Shown: positions 24,898 to 38,069 of the stretch, in pieces
Position numbering within the stretch: the first letter of the stretch is position 1
Layout: the number at the start of each line of letters is the position of its first letter
Source of the DNA: Latrodectus hesperus
Taxonomy: Eukaryota > Arthropoda > Arachnida > Araneae > Theridiidae
Assembly: GCA_037975125.1 (NCBI GenBank)
Contig: CM075851.1
Location: 119,690,908 to 119,754,907, forward strand
Reading direction: 5' to 3'
Length of the DNA stretch: 64,000 nt
Translations under genes and position numbers: made by a program
Notes under the pieces: model-generated
The model's input: the letters and a program-made list of their open reading frames with translations, nothing else
What the model was told of the DNA's origin: nothing
The model's database searches: none

Positions 24898-25130
24898 TAG
24901 GACGCGGTGGCCTGGTTGGCTAGAGCGTCGTTCTCACTATCGGAAGAGAGTGAGTTTGAAACGCCGCTTAACCAAAGATCCGTATGTTCGCTAAAGGCGC
25001 TGGAATACGATAAAACTGAGAGTGGTAACAATATCCTCCAAGTGAAATGATACCTCTGGGGGGCAGGCCAAGTATTGGGGGTCTTCTGTTTGGTGGTAGA
25101 ACCCAACTCAGGGAAGCTTGCTGGTGCAAC
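24898..25130 (+). repeat. tRNA-derived SINE
   Basis: The start resembles a tRNA: an A-box-like tggcctggttgg shortly after the 5' end and a B-box-like gagtttgaaac about 45 bp later, both partly decayed. A GC-rich non-tRNA body follows, to about gaacccaactcaggg. The pol III promoter layout and GC contrast with AT-rich flanks support a SINE. The right boundary is approximate. Confidence 0.55.
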
Positions 25131-25139
25131 AACAACTAC

Positions 25140-26400
25140 TTTTAAACAAGTTTTCTCCATGAAAAAACGAACACCAGGAAGTGAAAAAAAAGGAAAACTG
25201 TTGACCGTAACGTTGAAGATAATTCAACGTTTACTTCTAATGAAATCAAAGTCTAAGAATTAATCAAATTGAAATGAATGTAAATTTAATGTATGGGAAA
25301 ATCAAATAAAATGTATATGATAAGAATAACAAGTGTCTTAATTCCGTTACTTTTAGTTTGATTAATTTAAGAATTAGATATCTAATATAGTTACAATACT
25401 TTCTGTTGGAAGTGCTGTTGTAAACATGTGCGAAACACGCCATACATTTTGCTTGCGTTATTTTAGCTCTGCATTAGAAATGTATTATGTGCAAATTAAT
25501 TTTGCAAAATCTATAGGCAAAATTTTCTTTAATTAAAATTTTTGATATTGTTTAGTCATTAATAGTAGCATGAATTAGAAGAGTTATTTGAGAAATATTT
25601 CTAGCTATTCAACAGCACAGGAAGTGTTACGAGATGGTTAATTTCTTTCCTAATTCTTTTATCTCCCCTTCCTATGTTCTCTTTTTAATGTTTCTACAAT
25701 TAGTTGATTTAAAATGAATTTTTATCTAATAACTGGTTATAATAATTTCACTTAACTTATTTTCTTCTGTATTTCCGCAAGAAAGCCCGGGACTTTTCAC
25801 ATAGTTCTTCAATTACTTTTGTTTGGCACTATTCTTATTCTAAGTTGAAATTAATATTTTATTTATATATACCCTGTTTCACAGTATAAAATTAAACGTG
25901 GTGAAAATCACAATTTTAATTAATTTATAACGTTATTTTAAAGAGTTTCTGATTAAAATATACACCTTACTGCGTAACGTAACATAACGAGTTACTTATG
26001 TAAGCGAATACGCCAATATAAAAGTATTTAGATGAAAAATTTAAGCAATGCTTGTTAAAATATAAACATATCATTGTAAATATGATAAAAAAAATCAAAC
26101 TGCTTATTATCCTTTTATTACTAAATTAATTCTTAACTACTAAATTTCTAAATCACTGTCTATTTTCGATCCAGAAAATTACATTACTATTCTGATGATA
26201 TTCCTAAAAATTATGGCTCTCCATTACATAAAATATTAAGGTAAAATAACATTTCGCCTCTAAATCAAATATTCATGTGTAATCAAATATCATCAAAATA
26301 TACTTAAGCAAATTTATATCTATTTTCCTTCATTTTTTTATCTGTAATTGTAAGGTAAGATACAATAATGGTAGTTAAATCTAATAGATAGTTTGTACAG
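25140..26400. other. AT-rich stretch, nothing assigned
   Basis: No coding or repeat feature recognised beyond general AT richness. Confidence 0.5.
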
Positions 26401-26409
26401 TAAAATCCT

Positions 26410-26720
26410 AGAAAAAGAATACAACAAAGCGAAAAGTGATAGAAGTCATAACCTTAGACAGTCTCTGGCACCCCAATATTGAAATATCTCGGAGTAGTCC
26501 ATAGGGACAAAGATGGGCTTTGTTTATGTTTTCTCTAATATCACAGAGTGAGCAAAAATATTGGACAAAAATTCTCATGCGGTGAAGATGCTCTCGCCAA
26601 TGCAATCATGACTAATGAATAACCTAAAAGAGGCCACTGCATCACGATGTGAATAATGTGGTAAACAAAAAAGGTCGTCAATTTTCCATTTCTTCGACTG
26701 AATTTCACCTACTATTTACC
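26410..26720 (-). pseudogene. LINE ORF2 3'-end fragment
   Basis: The - strand translation contains FCSLCDIRENINKAHLCP, matching the terminal C-x2-C...H...C motif seen at the end of Jockey/I-type LINE ORF2 proteins (C.LC...E...H...CP). A WPLLGYS-like stretch precedes it, where such proteins read GHG....YL. The frame is broken upstream. Short relic, moderate certainty. Confidence 0.4.
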
Positions 26721-28246
26721 ACAACTGATGTCTTTGTCTAACAATGTTTTATTAGTTTATGGTGTGATATAGCATAGTTGAATATTTTGGTTGTTCAAGC
26801 GTTGCGTATTTTCGTGTTCGTTTCTAAAAATGTTATGGTGACCAGGGGTCTATTGTTTTGTATGACATAGACCTGCCTCCACCTGGAAATATTTTGACGG
26901 TAAAATGGCTTAAGCTTCTGAAGCTTTTTTTATCGTGACCGGAGCCCTTAGGAAACAAATATTAAAAAGTTGATAAAAAATAGTTACAATTCAAATTCTT
27001 CATATTTGTTTCCTAGCATAATATTATTTAAAGTCATCGCAATCTCTAGTGCATACCATCATTCAACCATGTCCGAAACTTTGGTTTAATTGGTCAAGCG
27101 GATAGGTATCCTAGGGTGTATGTACATATATTTATGTGTGTTTATATAGCATTTGCTTTTATGTGTGTATACAGGTAGTTTAAAATCATTTCAAAATAAA
27201 AAATGATTTTGTGATTTTTACGCTAAATGCCTAAAAGTTTAGACATTTCTGTCACAGTTGTTCCAATTTTTTGGGTATTTACAATTTGGCATTTTAGGAT
27301 GTCTGTGAAGTATGTTATGAGATATATACAAATTTATGAAAGGTACCTCATACTATCATAATATATACTGTAATATTAAGCAAAACATTTTTTAGGATTT
27401 GATTTTGAAGTTCATTCTTAAGCATCTTTTATACACAGATGTTTTTATTGTTTTTCTAAGCACCAGTATAAATATCGACGTATATATAGGCTTGAAAATA
27501 TTATACCATTCTTTCATTTCCATTTCCAGATAAGTTAATAAAGGGTGACATTATATTCCTCAAGCGTTCAATAAGGTACAGCAATTTATTGTTCTATATT
27601 TGATTGCTGAAAGAAAAACCTCAGAAGTTACACGCACACTAAAGACTGATCGAGATTGTGAGGATAGTGGTGAAGGGGAGATTCAAGTACTAGAATTATT
27701 TTCTTGATTTACAACTTTCAGTTGGCAGAAGAAATAGAACAGGTTATTTTGGCAGGAACTCAAATAGCAGAAAGAACTTTTTATCTAACAGGTATATTCA
27801 ACATTTGGCAGAAATGGAATGAATTCCCAGATGTTGAAGGACATTTTCCATGATATACCGAATATGGGTAGTTTCCAGCGGAAACATTTTGTTTGCACCT
27901 TTTAATTTTAAACAGAAATAGGTGCAAAGGCTATTTCATGGTGTTTTTAAAAATATGGAATTGCAACCCAAATGACTAAGTTAATTTATTATTTTAATCA
28001 GTTTAGATATTTACTTTTTAACAGTTTTACACTGATTTAAATTAATTTTCGATACTCACTTTTTTTGTTTGTTGTAAAATTTTAACAGCTAAAATATATT
28101 CGGGATTTGAAACATGCACAATTTTGTCCATTTCGCAGCTCCCATTCAAAGGGATGTTAATTTATATCCTTTTTAATGTATGTACTGATATCATTAACAG
28201 TTAAAAACGTATTCTTTCTGTTCCACTTCCAATGGATTGCTTGCAG

Positions 28247-28353
28247 CTTTATTTTCTGGTTGTGTTCTTGGTGCCAAAATTTCAACACCAGCTGATGTAC
28301 AGCAGAGTGTTCCTGAATTTTCTCCTGAATTAAAACATATTCTTCGAGGCTGA
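28247..28353 (+). CDS. Terminal exon candidate of an unknown gene
   Basis: Preceded by a pyrimidine-rich acceptor (ctttctgttccacttccaat, then ggattgcttgcag). With two bases finishing a split codon it reads LFSGCVLGAKISTPADVQQS, then VPEFSPELKHILRG, then TGA at 28351-28353. Composition is unlike the flanks. The GC-richer region at about 27520-27900 upstream has broken frames and may be related. No upstream partner exon or nearby AATAAA was found. Family not recognised; it could be a relic. Confidence 0.3.
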
Positions 28354-28869
28354 AGGAAGATAATGTTTTATTTTATATTGAATGAATAGTTAAAATTATT
28401 TAAAACATAGTTTTAAAATATTTTATTGATTCTATGCATTTTATTTTCATACATATTTTAAACATTTTTGAAGATGTATTCTTGTTTAAAATATAGATAA
28501 GTAGTAAATATAGACTAACATAATTTGGTGAGCTTTTTTTATGATATTACTAAAGTGCTTACTTTTCATTTTATCTCTAGTCCAAAATGTCAATAAATAT
28601 TTTTAAAATTTTATTCTAAATCTATTTTCAAAATACTTGTGTATGCTATTGTTATAACACATTTAAATAGCTAAATGCAATTTTTATATTTTATGATAGT
28701 AACTTATATAGGATCCCACTTAAAATCACTTGTTTCCCTCTTAATTTTGGTACGGCTGCTGCTATTTTTATAAGCAAACTAGGTATAGTTAATCAGATAT
28801 GCGCTACTGAATAGCATCACTCACAGCGACACCTGATGAGAAACTGCGGATTTATCTTTAGTATCTCAA

Positions 28870-29215
28870 AAATGGTACGAAAAAGGGAAAAAAGTGAAAT
28901 ACAAAATTATAAAGCGTTATCGATATAGTAGGAAAACACACCGCATTGAATTGGATGTGAAAAATAGAATGGTGAAAACAAACATTTGTATTTTCGATGC
29001 TTTCTGCACTGTGACGTTACGAAATGTAAATAGCAAGATTGTATAGGGAACGTTTTCCTGCAGGCCCACATCCTTCATAAACCATCCTATCTATTGAAAA
29101 ACATATAAGCGAGACAGATTGCGTGACTAGTCGAGCTCAACCTGACAAACCAGCACATGTAGGAAGGCAAGTTCATGCAGGTGAGGTACTAACATACGTT
29201 TCATCTAGATATGAT
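28870..29215 (+). pseudogene. DUF4817-type transposase N-terminal fragment
   Basis: Frames read FDAFCTVTLRN and then SIEKHISETDCVTSRAQPDK with PAHVGRQVHAGEVL. This follows the helix-turn-helix pattern of DUF4817 transposases (ERFP.R..PS..TI..I....ET.CV......KPA.V...EVL..V). The frame is broken by stops and no catalytic region follows; LINE-like sequence begins right after. Confidence 0.45.
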
Positions 29216-32190
29216 AAGCTTACAAATTAAATTACTCCCAGAATTAAACCATAAATTTGAAAATCTAAACAAGAAAACTGAAAGATTAAGTACGATAAAC
29301 GCCTCAAGTTTCTCTCTAGATACATCGCCATTTTCCTATAGCCAAGTTATCCAAACAAATGTCTATAATGGTGAAAGACGATAATGATAATAACATACAA
29401 GATAAAATCAAAATCATAAGAACAACCTTTGAGCTAAGAGGAATATATAATAGGAAACTTTATTTTGAAATGTAATGAAATGATACCAAGGATGATACTA
29501 TTAAAGGAAGCTCTGTAAAAAAATTTAATGGTTGAAGATAAATAACCCTTTAAATAATTAACTTAAACATACCTGAAAACATAACAGAATATCTTATAAT
29601 TTATAGCATAAAGAAAGATCTAAACATATCTAAAATAACAACAGAAATAAAAGTTACATAAATGAGGAAATATTTAGCAAGTTTTTTAAATGGAATTATA
29701 TAAAAGAAATACCAAGGAACTTAGCTATTAAATTTTTTAATAAATAATTTTAAATACCTAGAACTGAATGAACTCATAATGGATAAATTTTTAACAATAG
29801 GAAGACGCTGAAAATCATAATACCCAAACATGCCCATCTAAAAACAGTTATTGTGTAAAATGTGGAGAAGACCCTGAAACTAGCGATTGTAGTTCCAGGG
29901 AAGCAAGATGCATAAACTGTTATAAGGCATTTAAAATTGAGCTATAAATTAAAAAAACAAGTTTGATTTTCACCATACGGTTTAAACATAAACTGTTTCA
30001 AACATCAACACCATAAGTATGACCTAACAAAAACCACTCAGCTTCATTCTCAAAAAGTCACTTTTTTACAACAATCCGTTCAACATTAAAAATATAAAAA
30101 AGTGTAGTCTATGGCAAAAACTAGAGAGATAGCTACTAAATTTCACACACACACAGGCTACGAATCAACAATTCACAAATCTCAAATTTCTAAAATTAAC
30201 CTCCAAAGAAGTAGAACTGCCACAATTTAGTTAAATTATTTTGTGATAGCAAACAAACTACAATGTATATTTATCTAAGAACCATATGCAGTTCTTGACA
30301 AGATTAGAGGCATCCCACTCACTTAGGAAATTTTTAGCATACAAGACAACAATCTAACATCAGTGAATTACAATAATCAATAATATAAATCCAACAACCA
30401 TCAACTTAAAGAAAGATATTGTAGCATTGCTAATTAATGCATCAAACACAAAACTATTATTAACCAGAGCTTATTCAGCACAGTCTAAAAATATACTTTC
30501 TGTACTAACAGATATTTAAACAATCTTAACGAAATACTTTCAAATCCCATTGATACTATGGGGTGATTTTAAAGCACATATTACACTCTGGGGTTACTTG
30601 AGTAATAATATTGGAGGTCATCACAGATGGAAACTTTCTTAATTCATAACAATCTACTCTTAATAAATCGGCAAAACGGAACTCAAACTTTTCAGGGACT
30701 TATTGTAATCTGGTAGCCTGATCTCACAATAGGAAATGATTATTCAATAAATCTAATAAACTGGTCAGCAGAAGATGAAATAACTATTCAGATCACTTAT
30801 ACATAACTTTCGACTGAAGTCAACATGTGAAAATTTCGATACAATACAATAAACGATACAACTCTAGATACAATCATAAGAAATATGCGAAAATCGTCAA
30901 AGCTTAACGAAAAAAATCTCAAAACTTTCAATTTGCTCAAACACTTAATAGCTAGATGACATCAAGAAGAAATGCTCCAAAATATAACCGAATCTTGCAA
31001 CAAATGCTTTAAACTAAAAGAACAAAAACAGCTATAAAATCACATTGGTAGAATTCCACAGTAAGAGTACAAAAACTAAAAACAAGAGCCTTAAGAAGAA
31101 TGAAATCTGCAATGAATCAAACCGAAAATAAAAATATCCATGAAAAAAAAATTAGCCGTATTTAAGATATTAATATTACAATCAAAAAAGAAAAGCTGAA
31201 CTGAATTCTCAACAAAGGACAATTCACAATTTGGAATACTGCAAAAAACAGTCACAAACAAGGTCTTCACTCCAACAAAACTACAAACATTGAATACTTG
31301 ACCTTCTCCTTCACAAAACACAGCAGCAATTATTCAGAATCTGCTAAAAACAGTATTTTCAGCGGATAATCCATCAACGGATAATCTAGATGACGCAAAA
31401 TCGAAAGAGGCAACATATATTCATTCAACGTCTCCAGATCCACCTTTTACAATGCCAGAATTTCAGAACATTATCAAGCAATTAAACACCAATAAAGCTC
31501 TCGATATAGATAGCATAGACAATAACATCATCAAACTCACGTTACAATCTATACCATGCACAATGCTCAACTATTTTGATACAGACCTGAAGCTGCAATA
31601 TGTTACTTATAGCTTAAGCCCAACTTAACAAAATAAAAATAGGCCAAGTAGTTTTCTTTCTCGAAAAAAGACCCACAGCAGCCGAAACTATATAGATTCA
31701 TATGTCTATTGCCATCCACCAATAAAATTTTAGAAAAGCTGATTTTTGTCAACCTAAAACACTACCTACACATAAATGACTATCTTCACCCACATCAATA
31801 TGGTGTTCAGACTGTGGGTTCTAAACAGAACACTCTCTTAACCATCTGCAACAACAAATTGTGCAAAACTAAGAAAATAAGCACTATACTGCTATAATAA
31901 GCTTAGATTTACAACAAGGTGTTCGATTAAGTTTTTTGGCCGGAACTCAGAAGAGTATTGTATCATACAAGATCTCCATCAAATATTCTAAACACAATAT
32001 ATAGTTTCTTAGAAAATAGAAAATTTATTTCCTTTTATAGCGGAGGATATAGGATATATAGAATCAACTCAGACAAGTAGTTGTCCTCAGGGACCAGTCC
32101 CCAGGGATACTTTATTGAACTTATAAAAGGATAAAATATTGAAACAGAGAGCAATGGGAATCCGACACAACTGTAAAGTCTTCGCAGATG

Positions 32191-32516
32191 ACACCCTGAT
32201 AGTTTTTTCCAATGGCGGGCACACAAGGGTGACTGAACCCTATGCCACAACAAGGCCAGAAATTGCTACTCATTTATCATTACCCAGCGAGCACCTGTGA
32301 ACTAAGTCACGGAGGCGAGTAGCGTTACCCGCGCCATACCTCCACAAACCCGTTTATAGGGCGGGCCACATTCATGCAACATCACAGAAGAAAGGACAGA
32401 GAGAACAGAGAAGGAAAGAAACATCCATGCCCGAACCGGGATTCGAACCAGGGACCAACAGCTCAGGAGTCAGGAACGCTAACCACTCAGCCAATCGGTC
32501 GGCACACCCTGATAGT
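32191..32516 (-). repeat. tRNA-derived SINE with 13-bp target duplication
   Basis: SINE body 32204-32503 on the - strand. Its 5' end reads gccgaccgattggctgagtg, with A box tggctgagtgg and an intact B box ggttcgaatcc, and its 3' end finishes in a short A tail. The target duplication acaccctgatagt occurs at 32191-32203 and 32504-32516. It lies inside the reverse-transcriptase FADD box of the LINE, so it is younger than that LINE. The two intact promoter boxes make it the best-preserved SINE here. Confidence 0.9.
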
Positions 32517-33146
32517 AATAAGTGGCAAAACAAGAATTAAAAACTACAGTAAAAATCACTGTAGGTTTTCCATGAATTATATAATTCCCTAAAGCTTACT
32601 TTAACATCTGCTTAGTCAGTTGTACTTATCATAGGAAAAAGAAACAGACAAAAATCTAATCCTAGAATTCATATCAACAATGAAAGCTTAAGATATGCAA
32701 AAGTACTGCTATACCTCGGCATACAAGTAAATAAAAAACGATCATTCCTACTGCACATTAGATACTTAAATTAAAAAATTTATCCCATAGCAAATAATCT
32801 GATAAAATATGGTTGGGCACAATGAAATCAAAAGTCATATCTTAAAGATAATATATTTGACTATCACTGAAAAAATAATCACATATGGATGTTCATTTTT
32901 GGCCAACTCAATGAAACAAAGAAAAATTAAAGCACTTAACAGTCTACAATGACCATTTTTACTATTAATCACAAGATGCTACAAAACCACATCCAATAAT
33001 GCTATATCTGTTTTAGCTGGAATACCTTCATTACCAATAACCCTGGAAGCAACAGCAAAGAAAACATATTTGTTACTGCAACGAAATAAAAAATAACAGA
33101 AGGTCAATACAAACTGCATGAAAATTATTCGGTATTCCAAGCTGAG

Positions 33147-33392
33147 GTGATCGCCATCCTCGAAGTCATTAAATATCATCAAAAACATTACCCTCGAATA
33201 ATAGCTAACATCTGGTCAGATTCACAAACAGCACTCCTCGCTGTAGCTAATATAAATTATACAAGACAACTTATAAATAATATCAAAAGATTAATTAAAA
33301 AAGGCCCAGAACTTTTCACTCCCAATTGGCTAAGGAGCCACAGTGGTATAACAGGCAATGAATTAGCTGATAAACTTGCTCTAAAACGGTAA
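33147..33392 (+). pseudogene. LINE RNase H domain
   Basis: Longest surviving open piece of the LINE. Just upstream and within it, FQAEVIAILEV supplies the Glu, IWSDSQTALLA the Asp, and HSGITGNELADKLA the final Asp-bearing motif typical of RNase H1-like domains in I-type LINEs. The frame ends 13 bases after that motif. Confidence 0.75.
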
Positions 33393-34127
33393 TAACACCA
33401 TTAGCACCCAAGACAATAAACATATCATGCAGCTCAAGTCAAGCAACTATTTTCATTAATATCCTCAGTATCACCCACAAAATTATTTTCTAGTTGTTGC
33501 ATGAATTTCTTTATCACTGAGCACGGCTCTTTTCTACAATATTTACATAAAATTGTCAAAGCATAAGCCGACTCTTGCATATATAGCTTACAAGGAATAC
33601 ACCTATTCATTAATTATTCCACTGTCCTCTTACATATCAGTTTATTTGAAAAAGCCTGATACTATTGAAGATATTTCATACATCTGGTTCTGTCGAAAAA
33701 AATCACACACAAGGAAGAAAATAACTGATTTGACATCCTATCTTCAGAGTAAAGTACAAGAAATCTGTCTAGACATTATTTCTCCTCCTTCATTATTAAA
33801 TTAATCAACAGATGAAGATGACTAATCATAAGAGAATTTAAGAGATAAACGAGATTCTTAATAATGAAATTCTTTATTATTAACTGAAATTCTTTATAAT
33901 AACAACGCGATTCTTTATTATTTTATATAAATTTGTACCTTACATATCATTCTTTTGTTTATTTTGCTATATACTCTTACTGTGAAGGCCTCTGTTTTCA
34001 AATCATGTAAATTTGTAAATTTTTGAAACTAAAAATACTATATAAACTTGTAAAATTACAACTGTAAATGAAATGTGACGTGACTCCTACTTTACGTTGG
34101 GAATCTCATTGACTAGACAGCTCTGAA

Positions 34128-34133
34128 TTTATT
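34128..34133 (-). terminator. Polyadenylation signal of - strand gene
   Basis: AATAAA on the - strand, about 10 bases beyond the TAA of the proposed last exon. Its position supports that exon as terminal. Confidence 0.45.
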
Positions 34134-34142
34134 TATCAAAAA

Positions 34143-37100
34143 TTAATAAATTGAGTTTATGATGGGAGAGCAAAACCTGCTAACCAATTTTAACAGTTCA
34201 GGGCTTTCCCACACCATCTTGTATATGCCTAGCTGTGCACACAGAAAGCAGAATTATAATACCTATCTTATATAGCTCACTACTGGAAGGATTTGAATAA
34301 TGGACTTTCCATTATGCGCGAGAACAATATAAAAGCTTTACAAACATCAAACAATTTATAATACAAAATTTTTTTAACCTGTGTTTTGAATCGACAGTAA
34401 TCTCTACGATAAGAAGTAGTAGAAGGCGACTTCTCGCTGTATTCCACGGGCATCCGCTCTTTCTGAACCCAAGCAGGGATAACAGCTTGAATGTTTCTCA
34501 TCAACTCTATGGGAAATGGCACATAACAAGACGTGGAACAAGACTTTAGCTCCATGGATCTAGTTCCTTGAATAATAGGGGAAGGCCTGTCTGACGGTGG
34601 CTTGTAATTTATAGATTTGCTGATAGGAGGCTGATTTTGATAAGAAGCCATGTAATTGGAATCGCCTCTCGAAGCTGGCAGAAAATCACATTCACAGTCA
34701 TAAGCTTCAGGCTGACATTCAGGAGGACCCTAAAAATATAGTTTCAATGAAATTAAACATTAATTGTTTTTCATTCTCTTAAACCTACAATTTTTATAAA
34801 AGTAAAATAAAAAAAATTGAAATTTATCTGTCACCATAATTTGAAATATAATTTTTTATCAAAAGTAGCGAATGCTGGAAATGATTTTTATTTAAAAAAA
34901 TTGTAGTAAATGGTATTGTTATATAGGTTAATGAAATGATAGGAAAATTAACTTAAATTTTAAAATAAAAATCAAAATTACTTCATTTTAATAAGCATAT
35001 TTTACGTTCATGACTGTTCCTTTGCTGTATAAAACCGAAGAATTCCTTTTATATTAATTTTTCTTTACTTTAGATATGATAAATACTGAAAAATTGATAT
35101 GTAATGAGATAATAAAAGTTAAGAAGGCCTTAAAGGTGCAGAAATAATTTAATTTGACACATTTTAGACAATTCATAAAATAATTTCCAAAGTAATTACA
35201 AACTAAACAAAAATATTCAAATCATATTTAACAAATTTTAAATACATAATTTGTTCCAAAAAATTAACTAAATACATGTAAAAATATTAATGTCGAATAG
35301 AACAAAAATGAGTATTCAATTAGCATTGTCATAAAAGAAATTTCATAAAAACGAATACATATTGCAGTCATCAAAATATGAAATAATTTCAAAAGTATCT
35401 GTCCATCATTATAGTTTCTAAGTTTATCTTGCATGAATTTTTTATTTTATTAATCATATTTTAGAAGAACTAAATGAAAGAAAAATTTAAAGAAAACACG
35501 CTAACAAAAATTTCTGAAGTTTCATGTTAAACCTAATACAGGAACGTGGCTCTGCCCTATCTTCGAGGCCTCCCTAATGCTTTGTTTCAACAGGATAATG
35601 CACGACCGCATGTTGCCCGTACTGTTCTGAACTTCCTTGATACAGAACAGGTTCGACTGTTACCCTGGCCAGCACGTTCTCCTGATCCGTCACCAATTAA
35701 GAACGTGTGGTCAATGGTTGCCGAGTGATTGGCACCCACCATCCACTACTGTCGATGAACTGTGGCATAGTGTTGAATCTGCATGGACTGAGATCCCCGT
35801 ACATGCCATACAATCTCTGTTTGACTCCATGCCTAGGCGGATAAATGCTGTTATTGCAACCAGAGGTGGCTGCTCTGGGTACTGATTTCTCAAGATCTAT
35901 ACATCCTAATTTCCTGTAAATCTAATCACTTGTTCTTTCCACTATAATGTATGTGTCCAATAAATATTGTTCTGTTATTTGCATTCCTTCTTGGTGTAGC
36001 AATTTTAATGGCCAGTAGTGTACATGTAACAGACATGACATCTATGTCTGGACAACTGCTTTTAATTAGCTAAAATCGTTATACTCTTAATAGAAAGTTA
36101 TTAAAACCTTTTTATAATATAAAATTTAGAATATATTTCACTGTAATAAAGTATGTCAAAATAAAAATTTTTGACTTTGACGAGTTAAATTGCTAAAGGA
36201 CATTTTGTATTTTATGTTTCTGATAACCGTATTTTTGTTTCCTCTCAATTCATTTCTAAATAAAAGGAAAAAATATCAAACGATATTTTTTTAATTTTAT
36301 TGTTTATCTAATTGAATCCGTCTGCTAAAAAGCATGGTAAGAAGAAAAATAATTTTAAGTTTCATAAATCTTATGAAAGAATATGTTTCAAGTGGACAGC
36401 AAATGGCACCGAATTTTGAAAATGATCCATATGCTTTAAACTATTTTGTAAAGTTACAGAATCACAATTCAAATTTTCAAAAATGGCTAAATATCTGAAA
36501 TACGTATATAAAATAAAGAAGTTAGTACTTACTTTCGAAGAAATACCAGCCCTATAATTTTTAAGAGGTAATAATCCCTTTTTACCAGAAAAATTTTGAT
36601 ACTCCTGAAATAAAATATGAGAAATGTTCTATAGAAAATAAACATAAGATTACAAGTTAATTTCGGAATTGAATTTTAAAAGAAAAATGTTTTATTAATA
36701 CATTGAAGAAATTCAAGTTTTCGTATCCTACTCATAAGAAGACTGCTTATAGAAAATTTATTTCCTGATCTAAATATCTTATAACAGTAAATTAGCTTTT
36801 ATTGACTATTGGGTCTGCAATATTGAACGCTTTAAAAATTTTAAGGACCATATGAAGAAAATCCTACAAAATTAGCAGAATGGTTGAAATCGTGGAAAAA
36901 ATTATATATTTCATGGAAAGAATTATATACATCGAAATATTATTTTCATGAAACAAAAGCAACTAACAACGCAGTCTATAGAATTGAAAAGAGCCTTAAC
37001 TTCTTTTGATCTTTTTAAGAAATTTTTGGCATTGAATCAATAAAATCCACTGTCTTAATTTTTTCTGTAAGGTTATAAAAAATTAATTGATTCATTGAAA

Positions 37101-38069
37101 TGTTGCACCGAGATTTTATTTAAAAATTAGCAAACACTTGCTCATTTCTATATTGGGAGTATGTTTTTGCTCTGAATAAGCTATTATTTACCAATAAAAG
37201 ACACTGGAAAAATTAATTTATGACTTTAAAAGAAAAAATTACCTTATGTGTCAAAAAGAAAAATTTTCTTTTTGACTATGAATATTAAAGGCATATTGTA
37301 CAATAGAATATAAGTGTAAGCAAATATGTTACTATTTTCAATATAAATGCAAATATTCTTCAATATATATGTTGCTCATTTATAAAAATATATTAGGAAA
37401 GCTAAGTGTTACAGTTCTGTAATGTTGTAGAATTCTTAATATATTATAATTTGTAAGCTATTTCCATAAATTAAGAATGATGTATATTATGTTAATTTCA
37501 GTTTTAATCTTACGTCTTAATATCATTATCTCTAATGCTTTTCTAAATTATTATACTAATTGCGATCAAATTATATTACAAATGCTTAGACTTTGTAGTC
37601 AATTAATTTAAACAGATAATTTTTCCATTAAGAGATTAATTTTTATAAGAATTATAATATATTATACACATATATTTTAGAATAATTTGTGGGAAATTCC
37701 ATTTTTAAATGCAATGCATTTGGACGGTATGGTTACAATTTCATTACAAAAAATTTAATTTAAGATAGGAAAATATTTTATAAAAATTATATGAACAAGG
37801 TATGATTTTATCCCCCAAATGACCTTATTTTCACCATCACCTAATATTTAAATGAATATCACAAAGAGAATTCTATGCAACATATTTCTTCACAAATTAC
37901 ATTAAAGGAAATTTGAATTGGCTTGATAGGAAGAAAGTAGATACTAAATTGGCATAAGTTACATAGTTTATACATTTAGCAAAAACTTACCTGTCGATAT
38001 TCACTGATGAATCCAGGAACTAACATACTTTTCATGGTTTTAATTATTTCCTTTCACTGTTAAGAAAGC
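34143..38069 (-). CDS. Unknown protein, four coding exons, 185 aa
   Basis: On the - strand: start exon 37991-38069 (ATG at 38035-38033, 15 codons, donor gtaagttt); exon 36533-36604 (24 codons, acceptor tttatttcag, donor gtaagtac); exon 34379-34729 (117 codons, acceptor tatttttag, donor gttaaa); last exon 34143-34232 (29 codons plus TAA, acceptor ctgtgtgcacag). All junctions are phase 0. AATAAA lies 10 bp after the stop. The protein starts MKSMLVPGFISEYRQ and has CECDFLPASRG, a basic/Ser-rich middle and EYSEKSPSTTSYRRDY. There is no signal peptide, membrane segment or enzyme motif. The tone recalls microtubule-inner or axonemal proteins (SAXO- or MDM1-like), but that is a guess. Alternatively exon 3 reads through its weak donor to a stop at 34280. 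Confidence 0.55.
34379..34729 (-). CDS. Exon 3 of the - strand gene
   Basis: The longest and most protein-like piece: 117 codons, from GPPECQPEAYDCECD to SYRRDYCRFKTQ. GC content and codon choice contrast with the AT-rich flanks. The donor CAG|gttaaa is weaker than the two others in this gene. Confidence 0.6.
35540..36020 (+). pseudogene. 3' fragment of a Tc1-like transposon
   Basis: The transposase C-terminal part reads LPYLRGLPNALFQQDNARPH with the catalytic Asp, then WPARSPDPSPIKNVW, where the usual final catalytic Glu (PIENVW) is Lys. After one frameshift near 35728 it reads through TVDELWHSVESAWTEIP to SMPRRINAVIATRGG. The element ends with an inverted-repeat tip, cactactggccattaaaatt on the - strand, next to TA at 36021-36022. 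The 5' part is missing. It lies inside the second intron of the - strand gene, about 0.5 kb from exon 2. Confidence 0.8.

Larger units (their letters stand above)
29220..33810 (+). mobile_element. Decayed I/Jockey-type LINE
   Basis: Recognisable pieces in the expected order. A gag-like Cys-rich knuckle region is at about 29830-29930 (YCVKCGEDPETSDC, ARCINCYK). An endonuclease piece with WGDFKAHITLWGY is at about 30555-30605. Reverse transcriptase motifs run from 31430 (LNTNKALDIDSIDNNIIK) through 31709-31860 (KILEKLIF...LHPHQYG) to the FADD box at about 32180. An RNase H domain is at 33120-33392. Dozens of stops and frameshifts make it a fossil. The presence of RNase H favours the I/R1 side of this group. 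A SINE interrupts it at 32204-32503. Both ends are approximate. Confidence 0.75.

Noticed and set aside
24898..25130. Possible functional tRNA gene
   Set aside because: The A and B boxes are decayed, no cloverleaf closes, and a non-tRNA body follows; it is a SINE.
32400..32503. tRNA gene on the - strand
   Set aside because: The tRNA-like head belongs to a 300-bp SINE with target duplication and A tail.
35546..35885. Two overlapping small genes
   Set aside because: They are one Tc1 transposase C-terminus with a frameshift.
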